Shown here in pieces: positions 36,100-45,344 of a stretch of 64,000 bases of DNA. The stretch's first letter is position 1. Each line of letters opens with the position of its first letter. The stretch spans positions 1 to 64,000 of the forward strand of contig JADFMS010000001.1 in assembly GCA_022563775.1 (NCBI GenBank). Reading direction: 5' to 3'. The DNA is from Fidelibacterota bacterium (lineage in GTDB: Bacteria; Marinisomatota; SORT01). The position numbers and the translations under genes are program-made. Under the pieces are notes generated by a model that was not told where the DNA came from, did no database searches, and was given only the letters and a program-made list of their open reading frames with translations.

Positions 36100-37542
36100 A
36101 TGCTCAATGACAAGTTAAAAGTAATATTTTATTCATTATTACTCTCAATCTTAATTGTTTCTAATATCAGCGCTGAAGAAAATGATATATTGCGGTTAAT
36201 ATTCGGCGAAATATTTTATAACTCGGAAGCGTATAGTAATCTCCGTGAACTATCCGATGATATCGGCGGACGAGTTTCCGGCACCGAAGCGGGTTATAGA
36301 GCAGAGCGTTGGGCGCTTCAAAAATTCAGGTCTTACGGTTTACAGAACCCACACTTTGAACGATTTGAAATGCCGGGTTGGAAACGAGGCTCTCTCACGG
36401 TAGAGGTAGCGACTCCGGAGAAGAAAATACTTTCTGCGGTTGCCCTGGCTAACACTCCATCAAAAGCGAAAATAACCGATAAAATAATCGACGCGGGGTT
36501 TGGTCATCCCGATGAATTCGCTGAATTAGGTGATATGATAAAAGGTAAGATAGTCCTCGTAGAGGTCGGCACACTCCCCGGAAAAAGATCAGTTCACAGG
36601 ACAGAGAAGGTTGAACTTGCCACTCAGTACGGAGCAACCGGATTTGTACTCATCACTGATGCTCCGGGCAATCTCCCGAGAACAGGAACGTGTAAAATTG
36701 GCGGATATGCTGATATCCCGGCTATCAGCGTCTCATCAGAACACGGAACATGGCTCAGAAGATACTTAAAAGATCATCCTGATGTAGAAATGAAGATCAA
36801 CATGAAAAATAAAACGGGAAAGACCTATGCGAATAATATCGTAGCGGAGATCATCGGGACGGAAAAACCTGATGAAGTTGTGATAGTAGGCGCTCATCTC
36901 GATTCTTGGGAACTTGGACAGGGAACCATCGACAACGGCGTAGGTTCCGTATCGCTGCTTGAAACTGCAAGAGTATTGTCATTGTTAGACGCGAAACCGA
37001 AACGGACTATACGATTTATACTTTTCATGGGAGAAGAATTCGGTCTTTACGGTTCTAAGGCATATGTAAAAGAGCATTCATCCGAACTTGAAAATATAGT
37101 TATGATGCTTAATATGGACATGGTAGGTGATCCATATAGTTTTAACTCTTACGGTCATGAAGAAGCTCTCCCGTTTCTAAAGGAACTGGCTACTGACCTT
37201 CAGGGCTTCGGAATTTCTGCGGACAAAGTAACAAACAAAGCCGGTCTTCACAGCGATCACCAATCTTTTACGCTCGCGGGGGTTCCTGCTATGAGTATGA
37301 GAACAACCTTAGATGAAAGCATGTGGCGATACTATCACAGCGCGGGGGACACATTCGACAAAGCATCAGAAACTTACCTGAACAACGCTGCCAGCGTAGC
37401 TGCCACCACCCTTCTTAGAATCGCCAATGCTACGGAAAGAGTAGGCAGATTTTATTCAGATGATGAAATAAGAGATATGCTGATAGAACACGAATTAAAG
37501 GAACCTCTTTCGCTCACCGGATATTGGAGATGGAAAGATTAG
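36100..37542 (+). CDS. Exported M28-family zinc aminopeptidase/carboxypeptidase with PA domain
   Basis: 480 residues with a signal peptide (about 1-25). A protease-associated insert (about 130-240, GATGFVLITDAPGNLP) precedes the M28 core. The two-zinc site is spelled by VGAHLDSW, TIDNGVGS, FMGEEFGLYG, NMDMVGD and YYHSAGDT in order. It should remove amino acids from peptides outside the cytoplasm, similar to plasma glutamate carboxypeptidase-like enzymes. GGAG lies 7 bases before the ATG. It is monocistronic; its stop overlaps that of the convergent CNNM gene (shared TTAG). Confidence 0.95.
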   Translation: MLNDKLKVIFYSLLLSILIVSNISAEENDILRLIFGEIFYNSEAYSNLRELSDDIGGRVSGTEAGYRAERWALQKFRSYGLQNPHFERFEMPGWKRGSLTVEVATPEKKILSAVALANTPSKAKITDKIIDAGFGHPDEFAELGDMIKGKIVLVEVGTLPGKRSVHRTEKVELATQYGATGFVLITDAPGNLPRTGTCKIGGYADIPAISVSSEHGTWLRRYLKDHPDVEMKINMKNKTGKTYANNIVAEIIGTEKPDEVVIVGAHLDSWELGQGTIDNGVGSVSLLETARVLSLLDAKPKRTIRFILFMGEEFGLYGSKAYVKEHSSELENIVMMLNMDMVGDPYSFNSYGHEEALPFLKELATDLQGFGISADKVTNKAGLHSDHQSFTLAGVPAMSMRTTLDESMWRYYHSAGDTFDKASETYLNNAASVAATTLLRIANATERVGRFYSDDEIRDMLIEHELKEPLSLTGYWRWKD

Positions 37543-38846
37543 GAATCTTCAACATCTGTGATCTTATCTTTAGTGTCGATTTTTACTCTTATGATCCTGT
37601 TTGAATGAACCTCTAATACCTTAAACACTACTCCACTGTGACTGATTTTCTGCCCCTTCTCCGGAATTTCACCAAATTGATGGAACAGAAACCCTCCAAG
37701 CGAATCATATCCTTCTTCTTTTGGAAAACTGATTCCTAATTCATCCTCCGCGTCGTCAAGATCCCATTTCGCATCAGCATCAAGCAAATTTTCCGATATC
37801 CTCTTAAATATAGGTTCCTCGTCATCATGTTCATCCTGAATCTCTCCGACGATCTCTTCAAGAATGTCCTCCAATGTCACAAGTCCCGATAACCCTCCGT
37901 ATTCATCAACTACCAACGCAAGTTTTCTTCTTTTATCCTGAAATTCACGCAATAATTCATCTATCATTTTTGTTTCAGGAACATAAAATACCGGTTTAAT
38001 GACAGCTGATAAACTTCCCTCACTGTCCTTTTTTTCAATAAACGGAAGCAGATCCCTGGAGTACAGGATACCTACGATATCATCCACACTCTCTCTGTAG
38101 ACCGGGATGCGTGAAAATTTGCTTTTCCTTACCACTTTAATCGCCTCATTTAAGCTCGACTCTATCGATAACATTATTACATCTGTCCGAGGCACCATTA
38201 TCTCACGAACCTTGGTATCACTCAGTTCAAAGATCCCATGTAACATTTTATGCTCTTCTTTTTCCAACGTTCCTTTCTCTTCCCCCACATCAACCAGTGT
38301 TCTTATCTCATTTTCATCAAGGTTTACCATCTTTTTTTCAACACCCATTGCTTTTAAAACAAAATCAGTGAATCCGTATATTATCTTTGCTATAGGCTGA
38401 AGGATCAGATGAACAAACGACAGAGGTAAGGCGAAAAATTTCGCGATTTTTTCCGCTCGCCTCACTGCGGCTAATTTCGGCGTAACTTCAGAGATGATAA
38501 GAACAGCTATAGTTATAATAATTATTTCCGCAATAATTACAATATTTTTCTCAATTCCATAATATTGTGCAACGTCAAGAGCCATCAGAGCAGCAAGACT
38601 CGCAATCGCCACATTTACGATTGTATTGCCCGTTAAAATCGTAATCAACAATTTTCGGGGTTCTCGTAACAGATTTAATAATCTTTTTGTTCCTTTACCA
38701 TTTTCCTCGGCAAGCTCTTTAATTCGGGATGCCTTTAAAGAAAAATATGCGGTTTCACTACTCGAAAAAAATGCTGAAATGAGCATCAGAATCAACAGAG
38801 AGATTAGTTTATACAGAAAAAGTTCGTTAAGAAATTCTAAATCCAT
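37539..38846 (-). CDS. CNNM/HlyC-CorC family membrane protein (DUF21-CBS-CorC)
   Basis: 435 residues. The N-terminal DUF21 membrane domain has about four helices (1-190), then a CBS pair (about 205-325, VREIMVPRTDVIML, GILYSRDLLPF, LALVVDEYGGLSGLVTLEDILEEIVGEI) and a CorC_HlyC domain at the C-terminus. Relatives transport or regulate Mg2+ or act in gliding (GldE). It follows ybeY by 1 bp and is probably co-transcribed with pgpH and ybeY. Confidence 0.93.
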   Translation of the reverse strand: MDLEFLNELFLYKLISLLILMLISAFFSSSETAYFSLKASRIKELAEENGKGTKRLLNLLREPRKLLITILTGNTIVNVAIASLAALMALDVAQYYGIEKNIVIIAEIIIITIAVLIISEVTPKLAAVRRAEKIAKFFALPLSFVHLILQPIAKIIYGFTDFVLKAMGVEKKMVNLDENEIRTLVDVGEEKGTLEKEEHKMLHGIFELSDTKVREIMVPRTDVIMLSIESSLNEAIKVVRKSKFSRIPVYRESVDDIVGILYSRDLLPFIEKKDSEGSLSAVIKPVFYVPETKMIDELLREFQDKRRKLALVVDEYGGLSGLVTLEDILEEIVGEIQDEHDDEEPIFKRISENLLDADAKWDLDDAEDELGISFPKEEGYDSLGGFLFHQFGEIPEKGQKISHSGVVFKVLEVHSNRIIRVKIDTKDKITDVEDS

Positions 38847-38847
38847 A

Positions 38848-39291
38848 TCACTGGGGTTTCGTCATCAAGGAATCTTCGATTAAATCAAGGTAGAAATCTT
38901 CTTTCTTTTTCATCTCTTCCCTCGATTCAGAAGTCGAATCCTCATATCCGGCAAGGTGAAGTACGCCGTGAATTACAACACGAATTATTTCATTTGAGTG
39001 GCTGTTATTATATGTTTTTGAATTCCGTTCCGTTGTCTGCAAACTTACATAAATTTCGCCTTCTATAGGCTCCGAATTTTCATGAAGAGGAAAAGTCACT
39101 ACATCCGTAGCGTAATCATGCCCGAGATATTTTTTGTTTACTTCTTTAATTTCATCATCGGAAACGAGTAAAACAGAGACGGATGTGTAATCCTTATCTT
39201 CCCCGTCTAAAACGGAAGACATTACTGATATCACGGTTTCGGAACTTACTACTTCACTCTCATTCCCGGTTAAGTTAAGTTTTTTGCTCAT
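38848..39291 (-). CDS. ybeY: Endoribonuclease YbeY, Asp variant of the third metal ligand
   Basis: About 147 residues from ATG 39291; a longer open frame upstream encodes only the overlapping PgpH tail in another frame. The core is DVVTFPL and HGVLHLAGYED. YbeY normally has H-x3-H-x5-H; the third His is Asp here, a change also known in Bacteroidetes-type YbeY. The enzyme matures 16S rRNA 3' ends and acts in ribosome quality control. It overlaps pgpH by 17 bp, a layout (pgpH-ybeY) common in Firmicutes and FCB bacteria. Confidence 0.93.
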   Translation of the reverse strand: MSKKLNLTGNESEVVSSETVISVMSSVLDGEDKDYTSVSVLLVSDDEIKEVNKKYLGHDYATDVVTFPLHENSEPIEGEIYVSLQTTERNSKTYNNSHSNEIIRVVIHGVLHLAGYEDSTSESREEMKKKEDFYLDLIEDSLMTKPQ

Positions 39292-41635
39292 TAATTTGCT
39301 TCTTATTTTCGTTTTCTTCCCCCTCAGGTTGCTCCTCTTCGGTATCTTTTGCCTGCTTTTCAGATTTATTTTCTTCCGTATCATCCGGATATTCAACTCT
39401 TACATGATACATTCCGATCAAAATGGGTAGGATCGCTTCTTTGATCTTGCCAATTTCGGCTAATGTAAGGTCGCATTCATTAAGTTGACCATCGTCGAGT
39501 CTTGTTTTGATGACAGTGTCGACCATATCGCTGATCCTGTTCAATGTTTTTTCTTTTATGGACCGTGTAGCCGCTTCGATCCCTTCGCATATCATCACTA
39601 TCCCTGCTTCCTTTGAAATCGGAAGCGGACCCGGATAACGAAAATCCATCTCATTTACATTTGGTTCATCACCTGCTTGGTCAATAGCTTTTTTATAGAA
39701 ATACTCCATTCTCATCGTACCATGGTGCGACGTTATAAAATCGATTATCGCTTCGGGAACCTTATGTTTTTTCGCAAGCTCAATCCCGTCCCTGACGTGC
39801 GAAACAAGTATAAGAGCGCTAAGATTGGGTCTCAGCATTTCATGCCTGTTTTCAGCCCCCATCTGATTTTCCACAAAATATTCGGGTTTATTCATCTTTC
39901 CAATATCGTGATAATATGAGCCTACTCTTGCAAGTAGAGAATTAGCTCCGATGGCATCCGCCGCTTCCTCCGCGAGGTTTCCCGATAAAACGCTATGATG
40001 ATACGTTCCCGGCGCTTTAACAGCTAACTGTTTCAGCAACGGTCTATTGAGGTCTGACTGCTCAAGCAAGGTCAGATCCGTCGTAATTCCGAATGCGATT
40101 TCCAAAAATCCTATTATCCCATAAACTAAAATCGGTGACAAAAGCGCATTGCCGATCGCAAAACCGTAACTCTCTAAGATAGTTTCCACCGTGGAGAATT
40201 TTAGCAGTTCCACAGCCGTTATTGCTATTATATAAGCAGCGGCTACGAAGATAAATGACCAGAATAATTGGCTTCTTGTTCTAAGCCGGGTGACAGTGAA
40301 TATGGATGCAGTTCCTGCGAATGTCGACACAATAACGAAATCAAGCTTATTACCGAGAACGACACCGATGAGAAGCGCCAAGGTAACAGTGCCGATGAAG
40401 GCAATACGAGCATCCACTAATATCGTCAGCACCATAGATGCTATCACTATCGGAATGAGATATTCTGATAATCCCAACCTGTAGATAACCAACGATGAAA
40501 ATGCAAGTACCGAGAGGAAGATAAATCCTATCAGTAATACCATCCTGCTATCTTTATATATTTGGGGACGATACGCCACGATAAATGCGCTGAAGAAAAA
40601 CAATATTATAGATACCAATAGGATGCGACCTATTTGCGGAAGATATGTGACTATCCCGCCTTCAGCGGTTCCTCTTCGAGCTTTTTCCGAAAACAGAGAT
40701 TCAAGTTTCTGTTGAATATTCGGAGTGACACGCTCGTTTCTGTCCACTATTCGTTCGTTTGCTCTCACGATATCTCGACTGATCGGAACTTTGGCTATCA
40801 CATCTTTAATACGGGCTTCAGTTGTTTGTTTATTATAAATGATATTAGCTTTGTTGAATCTCTTTAATATGTCGATGCCTATTTCAACTTCGTCCCCCGT
40901 TTCAATTCCTAAACTTGCTTTTAATCGAATCTCAGACTGAAGATGAGCGTCATCTAAACTCATATAATAGCCCTTGTCACCCAATAATTCCTCACCGTTT
41001 TCTAAAACGGCTATTTTTTGTTTCCTGATCTCTTTAAGCGGAATATCCAATATGCCTTCGTTAAACAGATCGCGGGCGATTCGTTCCAAATTCGCTTTGA
41101 ACATCTCTAATGCATCTATTCCGCCGATCAGCCGGCTATCTGTATCCATAAGAAATCGCCATTTCGGACGTGACAAATTAAAATTATAATCTCTTTGCAC
41201 AAGATCTACCGAATTAATGAGATTGAGCGAATCTTCTCTTAATTCCGCGAGAAACGCCGAATCAATTTCAGTTGCTCTCAGCACTTTTGTCGTTAGGTTT
41301 GTTCCGTAAGTAGCCTTCGCTACGCGAACATTTCGGAGTATGTCAAAGAATTTATTCATCTCGTCAAGCTGAGACAGCATAATGTCGTCTCTTCTCTCGA
41401 ATAACGGGTATATTTGCTCCAAAGCCTTTTGTCTATCTTTCTCGAGTTCAGTTTTCATCTTTAATATCGGGAAATCGAAAGGAGCTATTATCTCGTCAGT
41501 GGTTATTTGACCTACTTCATAAGCATACTCAAGTGACTTCTCTCTCGGGAAAAAGAAAAGGCTGGAGATCAATAGAACTATTACAGTCCCATACCTGATT
41601 GCCAAATCAGTTCTGTTTGATGATTTATTTGCCAT
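39275..41635 (-). CDS. 7TM-HD phosphohydrolase, PgpH-like cyclic-di-AMP phosphodiesterase
   Basis: 786 residues. An N-terminal TM helix (about 14-28), an extracytoplasmic 7TMR-HDED domain (to about 320), seven TM helices (about 330-510) and a cytoplasmic HD domain. The HD residues are seen in YHHSVLSGNLAEEAA and YYHDIGKMNKPEYF, with TSHHGTMRMEYFY later. PgpH proteins degrade c-di-AMP. The C-terminal 40 residues are acidic and charged (EENKSEKQAKDTEEEQ). It lies 37 bp after the acyl-CoA dehydrogenase gene. Confidence 0.93.
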   Translation of the reverse strand: MANKSSNRTDLAIRYGTVIVLLISSLFFFPREKSLEYAYEVGQITTDEIIAPFDFPILKMKTELEKDRQKALEQIYPLFERRDDIMLSQLDEMNKFFDILRNVRVAKATYGTNLTTKVLRATEIDSAFLAELREDSLNLINSVDLVQRDYNFNLSRPKWRFLMDTDSRLIGGIDALEMFKANLERIARDLFNEGILDIPLKEIRKQKIAVLENGEELLGDKGYYMSLDDAHLQSEIRLKASLGIETGDEVEIGIDILKRFNKANIIYNKQTTEARIKDVIAKVPISRDIVRANERIVDRNERVTPNIQQKLESLFSEKARRGTAEGGIVTYLPQIGRILLVSIILFFFSAFIVAYRPQIYKDSRMVLLIGFIFLSVLAFSSLVIYRLGLSEYLIPIVIASMVLTILVDARIAFIGTVTLALLIGVVLGNKLDFVIVSTFAGTASIFTVTRLRTRSQLFWSFIFVAAAYIIAITAVELLKFSTVETILESYGFAIGNALLSPILVYGIIGFLEIAFGITTDLTLLEQSDLNRPLLKQLAVKAPGTYHHSVLSGNLAEEAADAIGANSLLARVGSYYHDIGKMNKPEYFVENQMGAENRHEMLRPNLSALILVSHVRDGIELAKKHKVPEAIIDFITSHHGTMRMEYFYKKAIDQAGDEPNVNEMDFRYPGPLPISKEAGIVMICEGIEAATRSIKEKTLNRISDMVDTVIKTRLDDGQLNECDLTLAEIGKIKEAILPILIGMYHVRVEYPDDTEENKSEKQAKDTEEEQPEGEENENKKQINEQKT

Positions 41636-41672
41636 GCTGTTTGAAACCTAAGGCTTGAATGAACTTAATTGA

Positions 41673-42815
41673 CTAAAGTTCCTTTAATATTTCCCGCGCG
41701 ATGATCACTCTCTGAATTTCTGAGGTCCCTTCCCCGATTTCACATACTTTGGCGTCCCTGTAAAACCGTTCGACCGGAAAATCCTTCAGATATCCATACC
41801 CGCCGTGAACTTGAATCGCTTCTCCAGCAGCCCACATCGCCAACTCGGAAGAAAATAACTTTGCCATGGCAGATACTTTAATAATATTCTTACCCTCGTC
41901 ACGCATCCTTGCGGCATTAAATACAAGGAGTTTGGCGGCTTCTATCCTCGTCGCCATATCAGCCAGTTTAAAGCTGATCCCCTGAAACTCGTAGATATTC
42001 TTACCAAACGCTTTTCGCTCGTTAGCATACTTCATCGAGAGTTCATATACACCTTCCGCCAATCCAAGACTCAGCGCCGCAATTGATATCCTACCGGCAT
42101 CCAAAATTTGCATAAATTGCTTGAACCCTTCTCCTATATTTCCGAGAATACTATCTGACCTTACCCTCATATTTTCGAAGGTCATAGCCCTTGTGTCCGA
42201 GCCTCTCCACCCCATCTTTTTTTCAGGAGGTCCAATGATCAAACCAGGCGTATCCTTCTCGACAATAAAATTCGTAAGTTCATTCTTACCATTTTTTTGC
42301 CCTGTTGAAGCAAGTATCACAAAAGTTTCCGCAAAGCCCGCATTGGTGATGAAATTCTTTGATCCGTTGATGATATAATCATCCCCATCCTTCAGAGCAG
42401 CGGTTCGGGCTGCAGAAGCATCGCTTCCTGCATTCGGTTCGGTCAATCCGAATGATGCCAATTTCCCTCCGCTTGTAAGAGGCGGGAGATACTTTTTCTT
42501 CTGCTCTTCGTTTCCAAAATAATATATCGGTGCTACACCGAGTGAGATGTGAGCAGCAAGTGTAATTGATGTCGAAACACAGACCTTCGCCAATTCGTGA
42601 ACGGCTATTATGTAGGATATATAATCCATCCCTGAACCGCCATATTCAGGAGAAAATGGTATTCCCAACAGCCCGAGATCATTCATTTTTTTCACTGTTT
42701 CTACTGGAAACCGTTCATTTTCATCTATCTCACTCGCAATCGGAGCGACTTCGTTGATAGCGAAATCCCTGACCGTATCCCTCAAAAGCTTATGATCGTC
42801 CGTAAAAAAATCCAT
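41673..42815 (-). CDS. Acyl-CoA dehydrogenase, short-chain type
   Basis: 380 residues, FAD-dependent. FGLTEPNAGSDA and YLKDFPVERFYRDAKV are family signatures. The catalytic base is visible as Glu in EIGEGTSEIQR near residue 367. Isovaleryl-CoA dehydrogenases have Ala or Gly at that position, so this is closer to short-chain or methyl-branched acyl-CoA dehydrogenases. It has its own promoter. It sits next to the enoyl-CoA hydratase, GlmU-like, AtuA and carboxyltransferase genes, suggesting a shared acyl-CoA catabolic role; that is inference. Confidence 0.93.
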   Translation of the reverse strand: MDFFTDDHKLLRDTVRDFAINEVAPIASEIDENERFPVETVKKMNDLGLLGIPFSPEYGGSGMDYISYIIAVHELAKVCVSTSITLAAHISLGVAPIYYFGNEEQKKKYLPPLTSGGKLASFGLTEPNAGSDASAARTAALKDGDDYIINGSKNFITNAGFAETFVILASTGQKNGKNELTNFIVEKDTPGLIIGPPEKKMGWRGSDTRAMTFENMRVRSDSILGNIGEGFKQFMQILDAGRISIAALSLGLAEGVYELSMKYANERKAFGKNIYEFQGISFKLADMATRIEAAKLLVFNAARMRDEGKNIIKVSAMAKLFSSELAMWAAGEAIQVHGGYGYLKDFPVERFYRDAKVCEIGEGTSEIQRVIIAREILKEL

Positions 42816-42849
42816 AGTCTAACTTTATTTAGTTATACCTTTAAATTGA

Positions 42850-42878
42850 AATATATACAATATACCTGCTCTAATCAA
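42850..42878 (-). promoter_or_regulatory. Promoter of acyl-CoA dehydrogenase-pgpH-ybeY-CNNM
   Basis: On the minus strand, TTGATT (42878-42873), 17-bp spacer and TATATT (42855-42850), starting about 30 bp upstream of the ATG. Confidence 0.65.
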
Positions 42879-42892
42879 GAAATCAGATGGTT

Positions 42893-43678
42893 CTAATATC
42901 CCTTATAAACGGGCTTTCTTTTTTCCGAAAACGCTTGCAGCCCCTCAAGTCTGTCTTTTGTAGAAATAGTTTTTAGATACTCAGCCCATTCAATTTCAAG
43001 AGATTCCTCAAATGGGAGGTCAAAACCTTCTCTTATAGCCTTTTTCGCTGCCTGAACGCCTACAGGTCCGTTTTTAGCTATTTTATGTGCTATCTCCTTA
43101 GCCTTATCCAATAATTGCTCTTCAGGCACAGCGTCGCTGATCAATCCCGCTCTTAGAGCTTCTTCGGTGCTTATATCCCTTCCGGTGCTGATCCAATCAA
43201 GAGCGATTCCAATCCCGACTATTCGAGAAAGCCGTTGTGTCCCGCCTGCGCCCGGCATAATTGCCAATAAGACTTCCTTTAACCCCATTCGAGAATCCAA
43301 CGAGGCTATTCTTATGTCTGCGGCAAGGGCAAGTTCGAGTCCCCCACCCAATGCGGAACCGTTAATGGCAGCGATCACCGGAACCTTTAGCGCCCAAATT
43401 GATTCCACCGCCTTTCGAATTGACTTCACTTTATCAGCCACTTCCGACTCAGCAACAGATAACCGCTCTTTTAAATCCGCGCCGGCGCAAAAATGTTTTC
43501 CTTCACTACGCAAAATAACTACTCGAACTTTTCTTTTCTCAATTTGTGATTCGATCTGCCCTGCGGCATCCACCAGTTCAATAACCATTTCAGAATTCAA
43601 AGCATTTACAGGAGGATTGTCGAGAACTATCTCCGAAATAAAAGTTTTTTCATCTATATCAACTCTGACTTTACTCAT
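42893..43678 (-). CDS. Enoyl-CoA hydratase/isomerase family protein
   Basis: 261 residues of crotonase fold. The oxyanion-hole region HFCAGADLKE and NGSALGGGLELALAADIRIAS are clear, followed by IMPGAGGTQRLSR. The Glu matching crotonase E144 is retained (GLKEVLLA). The position equivalent to E164 appears to be Asp (IALDWI). It could be a 3-methylglutaconyl-CoA or ordinary enoyl-CoA hydratase. It overlaps the GlmU-like gene by 4 bp (ATGA). Confidence 0.92.
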   Translation of the reverse strand: MSKVRVDIDEKTFISEIVLDNPPVNALNSEMVIELVDAAGQIESQIEKRKVRVVILRSEGKHFCAGADLKERLSVAESEVADKVKSIRKAVESIWALKVPVIAAINGSALGGGLELALAADIRIASLDSRMGLKEVLLAIMPGAGGTQRLSRIVGIGIALDWISTGRDISTEEALRAGLISDAVPEEQLLDKAKEIAHKIAKNGPVGVQAAKKAIREGFDLPFEESLEIEWAEYLKTISTKDRLEGLQAFSEKRKPVYKGY

Positions 43679-45177
43679 AGGTCTTTAACCGCATCTTCTC
43701 CCTCAGGATTTGGAATTACATATCGCACCTTAACAACCCCGCCGCTCTGCTCTTCTGAGGAAAGATATTTCACATGTTTTCGCTTTAGAACAGAATGCGT
43801 GATCTTAACACCGCTTTCAATAACACTGCCGAAGATATAAGTGACTCCCCGTAGAAGTACATCATTTCCTATATTTACAGGATATTCATCACTGCCGGTT
43901 ATCCATACCCGTGATTCTATAAGACAACCGGTACCTATATTTACTCGCCCTTTCAGTTCATTTCCGTTCAGCACGGTTGTCCCGTCACCTATCTTTATGA
44001 CCTGTCCGGGATAGCTGCTCATTACCACGCGTTCAGAAATGTGCGCATTCGTACCCAGATGAACCTCTCCTGTCAGATGGCAATTATCACAAATTTCAAC
44101 TCCCGCCGACAGATGAACCTCCGGTCCCAGATAGACACCTTTGTGAATAAGTATGTCACCCGAATTTTCCGATCTGTCGAGATCGAGAATCTGTTCAACG
44201 ACTTCATCGGCAATAAAAAAATCATACTGATCCTCAATTGTGATAACATCCTTTAGCTTTTCATAAATCCGTTCTCGGGCTATGGCTTCCATCTCCCGTA
44301 GCGTGCTTTTAACATTGAATCCCTCTACCAACCTGCTGTCAGTGGCTTTAGCGGCACGAACTATCATTTTATTTTCATTAAATATCTTTATCAGATCGGT
44401 GACGTAAAGCTCTCCCTGCACGTTATCGGTAGTGATCGTTCCAAGGTGCTTGTTCAATACCTTCGCCTTGAAGCCGTACACTCCCGTATTGAACTCCGAA
44501 ATATTGATCAGTTCCTCTTTAGTGAGTTGAAATTTCTTACCCTTATGAATTATCTTATAAGGTTCATCAGAGCTCATTGCTAAAATATCCTTATGCTCAA
44601 TAATTTCAACAACTTCGCCCTCAAGTGAACCCGCACTGCTGCCGTCTGAGACTGTTTTCGGTACTCTAATTATTCTTCCATACTGATTATTTTCAGGATT
44701 CCCGGCATACTGACCGGTTAGGACGGTCATGTCCGCGTTGGAATTTTGAAAAGAATTTTTGAATTCGCTTATCGTATCGCCATCAATAAGACCCATATCA
44801 CCCGGCACGACAAAGACATCAAAATCAACTCCTGACAGTTCCAAATTATTCATGGCGATACGCACAGCGTCTCCGGTCCCGTTACGTTCTTCCTGAAAAA
44901 CAAATTTCAAATTTTCTTTTTTACCAACACTACGCGCCACTTCTTCGGCTTTTACACCAACAACAATCAGTTGAGGTGATTTACCAAGCCCCCCTTCAAG
45001 AGCGGAACGAACCCGCAAAACAGTCGGGACACCCCATATCTCATGGAGCATCTTAGACTTCTCGGATTTGATCCGTTTCCCGTGCCCCGCGGCAAGAATT
45101 ATACCTACTGTGCCGTTCGACAGATTGAGCGGCGAACTTAACTCTTCAAGAAGTGAGAGTGTTTCCTCTTTTCCCAA
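43675..45177 (-). CDS. GlmU-like nucleotidyltransferase with left-handed beta-helix C-terminus
   Basis: 500 residues. The N-terminal uridylyltransferase-type domain has LAAGHGKRIKSEKSKMLH (29-46), ERNGTGDA and VVPGDMGLIDGD. The C-terminal left-handed beta-helix has hexapeptide repeats (GVYLGPEVHL, VHLGTNAHIS, GRVNIGTGCL). The GlmU acetyltransferase catalytic loop was not seen, so it probably only makes UDP-GlcNAc or another nucleotide sugar. It starts with TTG 45177, supported by AAGGGA five bases upstream. Its place inside a carboxylase/hydratase cluster is unexpected for a cell-wall enzyme. Confidence 0.85.
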   Translation of the reverse strand: MGKEETLSLLEELSSPLNLSNGTVGIILAAGHGKRIKSEKSKMLHEIWGVPTVLRVRSALEGGLGKSPQLIVVGVKAEEVARSVGKKENLKFVFQEERNGTGDAVRIAMNNLELSGVDFDVFVVPGDMGLIDGDTISEFKNSFQNSNADMTVLTGQYAGNPENNQYGRIIRVPKTVSDGSSAGSLEGEVVEIIEHKDILAMSSDEPYKIIHKGKKFQLTKEELINISEFNTGVYGFKAKVLNKHLGTITTDNVQGELYVTDLIKIFNENKMIVRAAKATDSRLVEGFNVKSTLREMEAIARERIYEKLKDVITIEDQYDFFIADEVVEQILDLDRSENSGDILIHKGVYLGPEVHLSAGVEICDNCHLTGEVHLGTNAHISERVVMSSYPGQVIKIGDGTTVLNGNELKGRVNIGTGCLIESRVWITGSDEYPVNIGNDVLLRGVTYIFGSVIESGVKITHSVLKRKHVKYLSSEEQSGGVVKVRYVIPNPEGEDAVKDL

Positions 45178-45220
45178 TAAATCCCTTATATCAGTGTCTG
45201 ATTAACTATTATCGGCTTTT

Positions 45221-45249
45221 AAAATAACCTGAAATAGTAAATTCAGCAA
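45221..45249 (-). promoter_or_regulatory. Promoter of GlmU-like/enoyl-CoA hydratase genes
   Basis: On the minus strand, TTGCTG (45249-45244), 17-bp spacer and TATTTT (45226-45221). The palindrome at 45268-45290 lies about 20 bp upstream. Confidence 0.5.
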
Positions 45250-45267
45250 GAGGAAAGTGAGCCAATA

Positions 45268-45290
45268 AATTAGGTAACAATTACCTCATT
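45268..45290. promoter_or_regulatory. 23-bp palindrome, probable operator
   Basis: AATTAGGTAA-CAA-TTACCTCATT: 10-bp arms with 9 matches around a 3-bp centre. The size suits a TetR- or FadR-like dimer. It lies just upstream of the -35 element of the GlmU-like gene and downstream of atuA small subunit. There is no U-tract, so a terminator is less likely. Confidence 0.55.
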
Positions 45291-45344
45291 AAAGAATTAT
45301 GCCGGTGTTAGGAAGTTCAAAATGGATAGATTCCGTTAAAATTT

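Noticed and set aside
39292..39396. N-terminal extension of YbeY to 39396.
   Set aside because: The added 35 residues are Lys/Arg-rich out-of-frame reading of the pgpH 3' end; homology begins at the ATG 39291.
44041..44256. Plus-strand frame inside the GlmU-like gene.
   Set aside because: No homology features; it lies opposite a conserved beta-helix region.
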